The notes under the pieces are model-generated. The model was not told the origin of the DNA and ran no database searches. It worked only from the letters and a program-made list of their open reading frames with translations. Positions 8,088 to 18,200 of a DNA stretch of 64,000 bases are shown here, piece by piece. Made by a program: the position numbers and the translations under genes. Location of the stretch: assembly GCA_017524525.1 (NCBI GenBank), contig JAFXVM010000005.1:1-64000 (forward strand). Reading direction: 5' to 3'. Position 1 is the stretch's first letter. The number at the start of each line of letters is the position of its first letter. The stretch is from Alphaproteobacteria bacterium (GTDB taxonomy: Bacteria; Pseudomonadota; Alphaproteobacteria; Rs-D84).

Positions 8088-8939
8088 TTATACTTTTTCA
8101 ACGCCACGCATATGTGCAGACCTTGCACGAGGATTAACCTCTAACTCTTTGTCAGACGGCACAGCAGGGCGCAACAATTTATATTCTGGCATTACAAGTA
8201 CAGGCAATCTTGGATCGCCTTGGGGCTGCGTCCATTTACGAAAAGCGTTTTTTACAACTCTATCTTCCAAAGAATGGAAAGTCACACAAATACACTTCCC
8301 ACCACTTCCTAGCAATCCATGAACACTTTCAAGCGCTGATTTTATTTGTCCCATTTCATCGTTAACTGCAATACGTAATGCCTGAAAAACAGGTGCAACA
8401 TCATTTGGGTTTTTAATTAAATCACGTAATTGGAAAGTCGTAATTGGCATTTTTTCTTTTAAAAGTTTTGCCATAAAACGAGATTTTTTTATATCGCCAT
8501 ATTCATACAAAATATCTGCCAATGTGGCTTCTGTTGATTCTCTTATTAAATCAGCCGCAGTAATTCCACCGCGCGTATCCATACGCATATCAAGTGGCGC
8601 ATCAAACCTAAAAGAAAAACCACGATTTCCATTATCTATTTGCATAGAAGAAATTCCTAAATCAAAAATTACATCATCGAAATCATCTCCAGACAATTTA
8701 TTTATGTTTGTAAACTGAGAATTTATAAATTTAAATCTATTGCCAAACTGTTTTTCTAGATTTAATGCATCTTCTAATACATTTGTATCTCTGTCAAAAG
8801 CGATGACTTTGGCACCCGCGTCTAAAAAAGCGCGACTATATCCACCCGCACCAAAAGTACAATCAACCACCGTGCGCCCGCGCACATCACCAAGCGCTTT
8901 CATTACAGCATCCAAAAGTACTGGTATATGTTTTGTCAT
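8088..8939 (-). CDS. rsmH: 16S rRNA (cytosine1402-N4)-methyltransferase RsmH
   Basis: RsmH (MraW) methylates N4 of C1402 in 16S rRNA. The 283-aa protein starts MTKHIPVLLDAVMKAL and shows the SAM-binding DCTFGAGGYSRAFL loop (about 26-39), FDLGISSMQID (about 89-99), and the late motifs ALRIAVNDE and CVTFHSLEDRVVK. In most bacteria it heads the dcw cell-division cluster; here it instead follows dnaE, sharing the ATGA overlap with the dnaE stop, so the two are translationally coupled. No ftsL or ftsI follows; the next gene downstream is the CPVC membrane protein. Length is a little below the usual 300-315. Confidence 0.95.
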   Translation of the reverse strand: MTKHIPVLLDAVMKALGDVRGRTVVDCTFGAGGYSRAFLDAGAKVIAFDRDTNVLEDALNLEKQFGNRFKFINSQFTNINKLSGDDFDDVIFDLGISSMQIDNGNRGFSFRFDAPLDMRMDTRGGITAADLIRESTEATLADILYEYGDIKKSRFMAKLLKEKMPITTFQLRDLIKNPNDVAPVFQALRIAVNDEMGQIKSALESVHGLLGSGGKCICVTFHSLEDRVVKNAFRKWTQPQGDPRLPVLVMPEYKLLRPAVPSDKELEVNPRARSAHMRGVEKV

Positions 8940-11900
8940 TCTATATCTACCTTTATACCCAGTGCCACCAAATCTTTTGCTGTTGTTGCCCCCAGTTCGA
9001 CCATGTTTTTAAGCACCAATGTAGTCTTTTGGTTGTTTGAATATAAATTCAACACTATTTTTGTGTTGCCAGATGGCAAAACAGCCAATGCTTTTTTTAC
9101 ATTCGGCAACACAGATTTATCTCGAATATCTATAGTCACACATTTTGCAATCTTTGCCACCCATTGTGCCAACGGCACAATGGAATCAACAAACACAGAA
9201 ACCCTGTCATCACGAACAGAAGATTTTCCAGAAATTACCACCTCTGTTTCCGTGTTTAACACCGCAGATAATTCTATTGACGCTTCTCCAAACGCAACAC
9301 ACTCTATGTTGCCAAAACTGTCAGAAGCATTTATTGTTAACATATCTTTACCGGTCTTGGTTTTGCGTCTTGAAAAAGAATTAACATTAGCCGCAATTCG
9401 AACGGGTTTTCTGTCAGCAATATTTATCAACGATTGACTGGTCACCATTTTTTCACGCATTATCAAATGTTTGTATTGATCCAAAGGATGTGCTGAAATA
9501 TAAAAACCTAACGCAGACAATTCGTTTTCTAATCTTTGTGCAAAAGTCCATGGTTTTGTCTTGGGCAAATCTTTTAACAATCTGTCTTCGTTTTCATCGT
9601 CTTGTGTTGTGTTAGCAAACAAAGACAAAGAATTTGCAGTTTCACGAGATTTAGAAGCGTATGCCAATATCGCATCAGCATTCATAAATATCAGCGCCCG
9701 ATTCGGTTCCAAAGAATCTAAAACACCAACTTTTGCGAACGCTTCCAATATTCTTTTATTAATGATTGGCGAACATCTTTTTGCAAAATCAGTAAGATTT
9801 TTAAACTTACCATTTTTTTCGCGTTCTGCGACAATTGCATCTGTTGCAATTGTTCCTACTCCTTTAATTGCAGCCAAAGCATAAATTATTTTTCCATCCT
9901 TTACCGTAAAACTAGATTCGCTTTCATTGATATCTGGTGCAACAATTTGAATATTAAAGTTGGCTTTGGCATCATCAACAAATATCGCCAATTGATCTGT
10001 ATCGTTCATATTACTAGACATAGACGCCGCTAAAAATTCCGCTGGGAAATGCGCTTTTAAATACGCACATTGATTCGCCACAATAGAATAGGCGATAGCA
10101 TGAGATTTATTAAAAGCATATTTTGCAAACTCTTTAAATTTTTCCCACAAATCTTTTGCGGTCACTTCGTCCAAAGTTTCTTCTTTTTTACATCCTTCCA
10201 AAAACAGAATTTCTAATTCCGCCAACAAATCTGCTTTCTTTTTACCCATCGCTTTTCGCACAGTATCAGATTGTCCGCGTGTAAAGCCTGCCAATGCACG
10301 CGTCAAAAGCATAACTTGTTCTTGATAAACAATAATACCATATGTTTCTTTTAATATAGGTTCTGCTTTTGGATGTACGTATTCAATTGGTTCTTCACCA
10401 TGCATACGCGCAATAAATTGAGGAATAAATGCAATAGGACCAGGACGATTTAACGCATTCAAAGCCGATATTTCCAAGAAACTTGTAGGATGCATTTTCT
10501 TCAAAGTTTGTTGCACAAACGCAGCATCGAATTGAAATATACCTTCGGTTAAACCAGATTGCCAAAGTTCCATAGTTTTTTCATCATCGGTCGGTATTTG
10601 ATCTAAATCAATATTTATACCTCGGGTTTTTTGAATTAATTTAGTCGCATATTTCAACACAACCAAAGTTTCCAATCCTAAAAAGTCAAATTTAATTAAA
10701 CCAGCCGATTCCAAATAATGTCCATCAAACTGACACGAAGGCAACGGGTTCGCAGGATCTCGATACACTGGCGCGATTTTCGTAGTAGGTCTATCACCAA
10801 TAACAACTCCGCACGCATGTTGTCCCAGGTTTCTTATTGAACCTTCTAAATCTTCCGCAACAGAAACAACCTTTTTCATATCAGGGTCATTATCTAAAAT
10901 TTCTTTAATTTCGTTTGAAGAGTTTACTGCTTCGCGCAATGTTTTTGCATCAGCCGGTATCAATTTAGACAGTCTATCTGATTTAGAATAAGGCATACCA
11001 TAAACACGTCCAATATCACGTACCGCGCCGCGCGCCTGCAGACTGCCAAAAGTTATTATTCGACACACAGAGTCGCGTCCATATTTTTCACCAACATAAT
11101 CTAACACTCGCTCAATACCCGTAGGTTCAAAATCAACATCAAAATCAGGCATTGAAATACGATCTGGATTCAAAAATCTTTCAAACAACAAACCATACTT
11201 TAATGGATTAACATGCGTGATACCAAGCGCCCACGCAACAATAGACCCCGCACCAGAACCACGCCCCGGCCCAGTTAAAATATCATTATTACGACACCAG
11301 TTTATATAATCTGCAACAATCAAAAAATACCCAGGAAAACCCATACCAATAATAACACCTAATTCATATTCTGCTTGTTCATAATAAGGTGCCGTATCAG
11401 TAATATTATGTTGTTCCAAACGCGCTTTTAATCCATTCATCGTTGCGTCACGCAACATTTGACATTCTGTTTCTAAATCTCCACCAAAACGCGGCAACAG
11501 CGGTTTTTCGTGTACATTGACATAGAAAGCACAACGTTTGGCTATATTCACAGTGTTTTCTATTGCTTCTGGCAAATCTGAAAAAAGTTCTGTCATTTCT
11601 TCTGCAGATTTAAAATATTGTTCCGAAGATTTGCGCGGTCTGTCCGGATCAATCACTTTTGTTTGTCCCAGAACACATCCCAAAGCATCTGTGGCTTCGT
11701 AATCAGCACGTGTTGCAAAGCACACATCATTAGTTGCAACAATTGGAATATTTAAATCGCGAGCAATCTGTAAAAATACTGGTTCTGTTTTTATTTCATC
11801 TTGTAAACCATGACGTTGAATTTCTATGTAAAAATTGTTTCCAAACATATCAAACAATTTTTTAGCCATATCAACAGCAGCATCATTTTGATTGTTTAAT

Positions 11901-12370
11901 ATTGCCATACCAATTGGACCTGTATGCGCACCAGACAAACAAATTAAATCATTTTTGTATTTGTCTAATTCTGCCAAAGTAATATGCGGTCCAAGATGAT
12001 GATTTTCTTGTCGCATATACATTATTCGACTTATTTCACACAGATTTAAATAACCTTCATGATGTTTAGCCAGCAACACTATCTTAGACAGCGAAGATTG
12101 GCGTAATATTTTTGGATCAGCAGTATGATGATTCAAAGACAATTCAACACCAATAACAGGTTGTTTTTTATTAGAAGGCATAACATCTGAAAATTCTGCG
12201 CACCCAGACATCATATTTGTATCAGTCAATGCACACGCAAACATATTATTATCTGCACACAGTTCTGGAATTCCTTTCAAGATTCCCAATTTTTTATTGC
12301 TAGCAACGGGCAGGGTGCTTGCCCCGACAGATATTTTTGAATGAACACGAAGATGTACAAAATCTGCCAT
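8936..12370 (-). CDS. dnaE: DNA polymerase III subunit alpha
   Basis: The catalytic subunit of the replicative polymerase. At 1144 aa it has an N-terminal PHP domain starting FVHLRVHSKIS, the polymerase core with GPGRGSGAGSIVAWALGIT and the catalytic Asp motif PDFDVDF (about residues 405-411), the tau/beta-binding region (QFIARMHGEEPIEY, YQEQVMLL), tandem HhH motifs (AIKGVG), and a C-terminal OB-fold (about 960-1050). The start at 12370 has AAGGAAGGAA upstream. It follows secA by 31 bases and overlaps rsmH by four. The early PHP region (SKISVGASTLPVASNK) departs from the common SxYSLLxGA wording, so proofreading by PHP is uncertain. Confidence 0.97.
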   Translation of the reverse strand: MADFVHLRVHSKISVGASTLPVASNKKLGILKGIPELCADNNMFACALTDTNMMSGCAEFSDVMPSNKKQPVIGVELSLNHHTADPKILRQSSLSKIVLLAKHHEGYLNLCEISRIMYMRQENHHLGPHITLAELDKYKNDLICLSGAHTGPIGMAILNNQNDAAVDMAKKLFDMFGNNFYIEIQRHGLQDEIKTEPVFLQIARDLNIPIVATNDVCFATRADYEATDALGCVLGQTKVIDPDRPRKSSEQYFKSAEEMTELFSDLPEAIENTVNIAKRCAFYVNVHEKPLLPRFGGDLETECQMLRDATMNGLKARLEQHNITDTAPYYEQAEYELGVIIGMGFPGYFLIVADYINWCRNNDILTGPGRGSGAGSIVAWALGITHVNPLKYGLLFERFLNPDRISMPDFDVDFEPTGIERVLDYVGEKYGRDSVCRIITFGSLQARGAVRDIGRVYGMPYSKSDRLSKLIPADAKTLREAVNSSNEIKEILDNDPDMKKVVSVAEDLEGSIRNLGQHACGVVIGDRPTTKIAPVYRDPANPLPSCQFDGHYLESAGLIKFDFLGLETLVVLKYATKLIQKTRGINIDLDQIPTDDEKTMELWQSGLTEGIFQFDAAFVQQTLKKMHPTSFLEISALNALNRPGPIAFIPQFIARMHGEEPIEYVHPKAEPILKETYGIIVYQEQVMLLTRALAGFTRGQSDTVRKAMGKKKADLLAELEILFLEGCKKEETLDEVTAKDLWEKFKEFAKYAFNKSHAIAYSIVANQCAYLKAHFPAEFLAASMSSNMNDTDQLAIFVDDAKANFNIQIVAPDINESESSFTVKDGKIIYALAAIKGVGTIATDAIVAEREKNGKFKNLTDFAKRCSPIINKRILEAFAKVGVLDSLEPNRALIFMNADAILAYASKSRETANSLSLFANTTQDDENEDRLLKDLPKTKPWTFAQRLENELSALGFYISAHPLDQYKHLIMREKMVTSQSLINIADRKPVRIAANVNSFSRRKTKTGKDMLTINASDSFGNIECVAFGEASIELSAVLNTETEVVISGKSSVRDDRVSVFVDSIVPLAQWVAKIAKCVTIDIRDKSVLPNVKKALAVLPSGNTKIVLNLYSNNQKTTLVLKNMVELGATTAKDLVALGIKVDIE

Positions 12371-12401
12371 AATAAGAAATTCCTTCCTTTTGTCTGTTGT
12401 A

Positions 12402-15032
12402 CTAATTCAATTTACCATGACAGTGTTTATACTTTAACCCAGAACCACATGGACACAAAGCATTACGGCTTATGTTCATATTCGCCATATTACCTTCTGA
12501 TGCAGTTTGATTCAAAGCAGAATCGTGTTGTGCTTGCTGTTTTGCTGTTTCATCAACATCTGCACGCGTTAATTCCATACGACAAATATAAGCAACCGAC
12601 ATAGTCTTAAAGTTTTGAATTGTGTTTTTAAACAATTCCAAGGCTTCGTTTTTATATTCGTACAAAGGATTTTTTTGAGCATATCCACGCAAACCAATTG
12701 CACCCTGTAAATAATCCATTTGTTGCAAATGACGTTTCCATACAGCGTCCAAAGCACCCAGCATCATCTGTTTTTGTGCCATTTGCATCAGTTCGAAACC
12801 ATATTTTTCTTTTTGCTGTTTGTATCGGCGCATACCCAAATTAAACAACGCTTCATAAGCACCGCGTTCAGATATAGTTTCATCTGTTTTCCAATTGTCT
12901 ATATCAGTAATGTCTAATGCAAAAATACGCATCATATCATCATGTATTCCCTTAGTATTCCAATCATCTGGGCGCACTTTTTCAGGAATATTCTTTTCAC
13001 AAATCAATTCAACAACATCACCTATTAATTCAGTAGCCAAAGGTTCCAAATCTGTAGCTGTCATTAAATCATTACGCTGTTTGTATATAACAGTTCGTTG
13101 ATCGTTCATAACATTATCGTATTTTAACAATTCTTTACGTGCTTCAAAATTTCGTGCTTCTACACGCTTTTGGGCTTTTTCCAAAGCCTTTGTTATCCAC
13201 GGATGTGTAATCGCTTCACCTGGTTTTAATCCAAGTGTGGTCAACATACTTTCTAACCTTGCTGCACCAAAAATACGCATTAAATCATCATCCAATGCCA
13301 AGAAGAATTTAGAATCTCCAGGATCACCCTGACGACCGGAACGGCCACGCAACTGATTATCTATGCGGCGCGATTCATGACGTTCTGTCCCAATAACATA
13401 TAAACCACCAGCAGCCAAAACAATTTTTTTATTGGCTTCTATAGTATTAATAATTTCTTTTTTCTTTTTTTCAAAATCGGGTGCATTTTCATCAAGTTCT
13501 GCTATCAAATCTTCTGCATTACCACCCAACTTGATATCCGTTCCGCGTCCAGCCATATTCGTAGCAATCGTCACAGCACCTGGTGCTCCTGCTTGCGAAA
13601 CAATTTTTGCTTCTGATTCATGGTGCTTAGCATTAAGCACGGCAGGTTTAATTCCTAATTTATCTTGAACAATTTTTGCTAATTCTTCTGATTTTTCAAT
13701 AGAAACAGTACCAACCAACACAGGCTGTTTACGTTCAACGCATTCTGCAATTTGTTTGATAATCGCGTCATATTTTTCCTGTTTGTTACGATATATTTCA
13801 TCATGATGATCAACACGCGCCACAGGTTTATTTGTTGGAATAGACACAACACGCAACTTATAAATTTCTTCGAACTCTGCAGCCTCAGTCATTGCTGTTC
13901 CTGTCATACCAGCAAGAACAGGGTACATTCTAAATAAATTTTGATACGAAATGCTGGACACAGTTTGATTTTCTGGTTGTACTGCTACATGTTCTTTGGC
14001 TTCGATTGCTTGGTGCAAACCTTTGCCAAAACGACGTCCGCTCATCACACGCCCAGTAAATTCGTCTACAATTAAAACCTCACCATTACGAACAACATAA
14101 TTAACATTTTTTTCGTATAAATGATGCGCCAACAAAGATTGCTGAACATGCATCACGACCAATGCATTTTCCGCAGCATATAAATTATCCCCGATTAAAA
14201 TATCCGCTTGTTTCAAAAGATTAGTAGCATGATCTATACCAATTTCTGTCAAAGTCACATGTCTATCTTTTTCGTCTTTCTTGTAATCTTCTGGCACTAA
14301 CTGCGCAACAACAGCGTCCACCTTGTTATACAATTCGCTTGTATCTTCTGATGGTCCAGAAATAATCAACGGCGTTCTTGCTTCGTCAATTAAAATACTA
14401 TCAACTTCGTCAACAATAGCAAAAAAGAAAGGGCGCAAAACTTGCTGTTCTTTTGTGAATTTCATATTATCGCGCAAATAATCAAAACCCAATTCAGAAT
14501 TAGTCACATAAGTAATATCACAATTATATGCATTGCGTCTTTCTTCATCAGACATATCATGTTGGATAATACCAACGGTCATACCCAAAAACCTATAAAC
14601 CTGTCCCATCCAGCCTGCATCGCGCGACGCCAAATAATCATTAACAGTAATCAAATGCGCACCTTTGCCATGCAAAGCCTTTAAATAAAGAGCAAGGGTA
14701 GCAACCAAAGTTTTTCCTTCACCTGTCTTCATTTCAGAGATTTGCCCGTTATTCAACACCATGCCGCCAATCAATTGTGTATCAAAATGACGCAATCCAA
14801 TCGAACGCTTAGATGCTTCGCGCACAGCAGCAAAAACTTCTGGTAAAATATCTTTTTCTTTTTCGCCATTTTTCAATCTTTCGCGAAAAACATTAGTTAA
14901 ATTATGAATTTCATCATCACTTAACGCAGCATATTTTGATTCTAAACCATTTATTACAGAAACCGTTTTTTCATAAGATTTTACAAGTCTATCGTTTGCA
15001 GACCCCAGCAACATTTTTAATATATTTTTCAT
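12402..15032 (-). CDS. secA: Preprotein translocase ATPase SecA
   Basis: SecA drives unfolded preproteins through SecYEG, the route needed by the many exported proteins encoded here. The 876-aa protein has the Walker A motif TGEGKT (about residue 105), the VDEVDSILIDEARTPL DEAD-like box, a second NBD with ATNMAGRGTDIKLGG and QLRGRSGRQGDPG, and a C-terminal zinc-binding tail CPCGSGLKYKHCHG that contacts SecB and lipids. I chose the ATG at 15032, preceded by AAGGAA. The frame stays open 31 codons upstream, but that stretch covers the promoter. Probably the first gene of secA-dnaE-rsmH. Confidence 0.96.
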   Translation of the reverse strand: MKNILKMLLGSANDRLVKSYEKTVSVINGLESKYAALSDDEIHNLTNVFRERLKNGEKEKDILPEVFAAVREASKRSIGLRHFDTQLIGGMVLNNGQISEMKTGEGKTLVATLALYLKALHGKGAHLITVNDYLASRDAGWMGQVYRFLGMTVGIIQHDMSDEERRNAYNCDITYVTNSELGFDYLRDNMKFTKEQQVLRPFFFAIVDEVDSILIDEARTPLIISGPSEDTSELYNKVDAVVAQLVPEDYKKDEKDRHVTLTEIGIDHATNLLKQADILIGDNLYAAENALVVMHVQQSLLAHHLYEKNVNYVVRNGEVLIVDEFTGRVMSGRRFGKGLHQAIEAKEHVAVQPENQTVSSISYQNLFRMYPVLAGMTGTAMTEAAEFEEIYKLRVVSIPTNKPVARVDHHDEIYRNKQEKYDAIIKQIAECVERKQPVLVGTVSIEKSEELAKIVQDKLGIKPAVLNAKHHESEAKIVSQAGAPGAVTIATNMAGRGTDIKLGGNAEDLIAELDENAPDFEKKKKEIINTIEANKKIVLAAGGLYVIGTERHESRRIDNQLRGRSGRQGDPGDSKFFLALDDDLMRIFGAARLESMLTTLGLKPGEAITHPWITKALEKAQKRVEARNFEARKELLKYDNVMNDQRTVIYKQRNDLMTATDLEPLATELIGDVVELICEKNIPEKVRPDDWNTKGIHDDMMRIFALDITDIDNWKTDETISERGAYEALFNLGMRRYKQQKEKYGFELMQMAQKQMMLGALDAVWKRHLQQMDYLQGAIGLRGYAQKNPLYEYKNEALELFKNTIQNFKTMSVAYICRMELTRADVDETAKQQAQHDSALNQTASEGNMANMNISRNALCPCGSGLKYKHCHGKLN

Positions 15033-15078
15033 TTCTTTTTTCCTTACCATTCTTTCGAGACTTTGACCAAGCCCAAAA

Positions 15079-15116
15079 ACACTTAAATCTCTACTTTTTA
15101 TAGCAATTTTAAGTGT
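15079..15116. repeat. 9-bp inverted repeat flanking the secA -10 box
   Basis: ACACTTAAA at 15079-15087 and TTTAAGTGT at 15108-15116 are perfect inverted copies around the secA -10 element. One arm lies in the promoter spacer, the other around the expected transcription start. It could be an operator; no regulator is identified. Confidence 0.45.
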
Positions 15117-15125
15117 CTGGGTCAA
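15097..15125 (-). promoter_or_regulatory. secA promoter
   Basis: TTGACC, 17 bases, TATAAA on the minus strand, giving an expected leader of nearly 60 bases before the secA ATG. Confidence 0.7.
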
Positions 15126-15200
15126 GATACTTTATCTATATAATTAATATTTTTGAAGAAACAAGTCATAAACAAAGAAAAACAGTATTTTTAAAACATT

Positions 15201-18200
15201 TTACCATTTTTCCACAGACTTATCATAGGCATTATACAACGTATTTGCATCTTTTTGGACGTGGAATTTCTTTTGTGACCGGCTATTAATCGGCAAATCT
15301 GCATCTTCTTTAAGCAACATATAACTCGTACCCTTAGCGGTTTCAATTCTTATCGCAGGCAAATCGGCTTCTTTTTTGTCATACAGACAGATTTTATCTT
15401 CGCCAGCATGCAACCATTTACCAGATTCACATACAAATTCCCATGTCGCATAGAATACCTTGTCGCCTGTATCATCTGCAGCAACAGATGTCGCACCACA
15501 GCCAGAATATTCACCTGTTTCTTCATTATAACCTGTGCACCAACCGGCAAACTTATAACTGTCATGTGTCACACCTGGGTTGTCTGGTAAAGTTGCGCCT
15601 TCGCCATAGACATAACTTTCCGGCGACAAACCAGTCAATATATTATTTTGATATTTGTATGTAATAGACCATCCGTCTGGTACACACAAAGTATTTTCAG
15701 CGTTCCAATGATAATTTTCTGTACAATTCCATTGAGCAAAGAATGTCAATTTACCATGCTTTCCTCCTGCTATCCAACCAGAAATATCTTCATCCGCGGT
15801 ATCTTTCCAACCAATGAATTCATAACCAGGTTTCGCTACTTTTCTTTCTACATCTGTCTTTGTTGGTAACGAAACATTTTCTACCATCGTATATTTAACT
15901 GGTTCAAGCCCAAAGATTTCGCTTGTGCTGTCCATATATGTGATAGTATACGGGGCAGCCTTTGGAACAGCATAACAATTCACATCGTCCAAGATATTCC
16001 ATTTGTTAACACTGTCACCATCAACATTAAATGTATTGTTATCATATTTGCATTCCCACTTATCAAATTCATAACCATCATCAAAATCGCACCAATCAGC
16101 ACCATTTGTCTTGGTTGCATATGTATATGATTCATCAAAGGCTACTGAATCATTGGCCTTATACTCGTCATCGTTTTCGTTACAATAATATTTTACATTG
16201 TATGTGTATGCTTCCAAATCGGCATAAACCGTCACTGTGCCATTTGTATCAGCGGGCGCTTCACCAGCAGACCATCCAGTAATATAGTTATTATCAACAG
16301 TCTTCCAACCATGGAACACATAACCTGTTTTTGCGTATGTTTCTGGCAGCGACACATTTTCTGTAACCTTGTAAGTATAATAATGTGTATCGAAAGTATC
16401 TATTCTTTGGTTGCCGTCCATGTAAACAATATTAAAGTCTCTTGGTGTTAGTTGTGCATACAAAGTTTTATTACCAGACCAATTCTTTTGTGCAACACGC
16501 ACATTTAACGGTGTTTCACAAGTTTGAACGCCTTCGCACCAACCAAGGAATTTATAACCAGGTACAGAATAATCCATCAAACTTACATCTTCACCATAAG
16601 AATACGTTGCGCTGCCAACCAAATTCGCGTCTTCATCGTCGCCACGCGTCACCGTATCTCTATAGTTTATTGAATAAGATTCTGGTTCATACTTACAATA
16701 ATAATCTTCCCCGTTATAGTTAATAAGAGCTTTATTTCTGTAATAAAGTTTGCCTGGTTCCTGTGTGATATATCCAAATTGTTCTGCACACGGTCTATAG
16801 CAATCACCCATTGATGTTGCATCGTCATCAGCATGTGGATAGTTTGTTGGACACGGATAACAATTATTACCAACTGTATATTCTGTATCTGAACAGCCAT
16901 CTCTCAAATAAGCATACACTACTTGATCTTGTGCCCTCTGCGGTGTTTGTGTCACCTTGTTTGCTGGCACAAAGTCGCTTCTTTCACAAACATCATTATT
17001 ACAATTATACCATCCAAAGAACCTATAGCCATCAAACTGCGGATTTGTTGGATATGTTTCAGGATGTCCTGGTCTAAATGTTGTTGGTGTCAAAGTACTT
17101 GTATCACGACTTTCTCCCTGTGGTGTTATCGCTACATAGGTAATACTAAACGGCACTTCGCTCATATCTATTATCGCTTTGCAATATTTACCACCTGCTG
17201 GTATTTCAAACGGAAGCGTCCGTGCACCGTTAAGCGGATATTGTTCTCCCACAGTAGATAATTCACTATGACCATCCCAGCATCTCCATCCCCAGAATAC
17301 GCCTTTGTCTTCTTCTGTTCTGTTACAAGATTCTTCATCACCGCTTTCCTCTGGGCTTTGAACGATTTCGCCAATTTCGCCATACTTTGTATATTCCTGG
17401 TTGTTACAATAGAAAGTCACATATTCTGCAGGTTCCCACTTTGCCCACAAAGTGAAATCACCCGTACGCCCAGCTGGCACATAAGTCACTGCTTCACCAG
17501 AATAGTTTGCATTATCATACCAACCCTTAAAGTTGTAATGATCTTTCTTAGGCTCTTTTAATATTTGCATGTTTCTCACTTCAGTATCATTAACATCTTC
17601 AATAGTATACGTACTTGGGTTGGTTTCGCCGTTTCGCAACGCACCACCGTCCATTTCATAGGTTATACGCCATACGATTGGTTCACAATTATCTGGACTT
17701 TCTTCAGTGTATCCAAACTGACAAGGGTTCCATTTTGCATACAAATTGATTGTGCCACCTTCTGGTTTATTTGGCAGGCTAGTTACTTTTTGAGTAAAGC
17801 CACTATCCAAATACCATCCTTCAAAAGAATATGTTGTTTCTGTTGGTCTTGGCACCATACGAACGAGTTTTCCGGTGGTATTAAGACTATTTCTTTCTGC
17901 CCAAGTATATGATGTTTTGTTTGGATTTTCCGTTGCACCATCTGGCCACATACCATGTCCGTTATCATTATACACAATTTGATACGTATAAACACATGTA
18001 TTGCTGTCTTGATAATGTTTGCCACTAATCTCTTTTGCTTGAGGTTTTTGTTCACACTTTTTATAGCATTTCTGTACTTCCATATCAAACAGAGGAAACG
18101 CAGCAGAGCAGGTTCTAACATCTGCGTAAAGTTTCACATCGCCATAAGTTGGTTCTACTGTTTCTCCTAAACCTATGGTACGTCTAGCATAAGGCACCAC

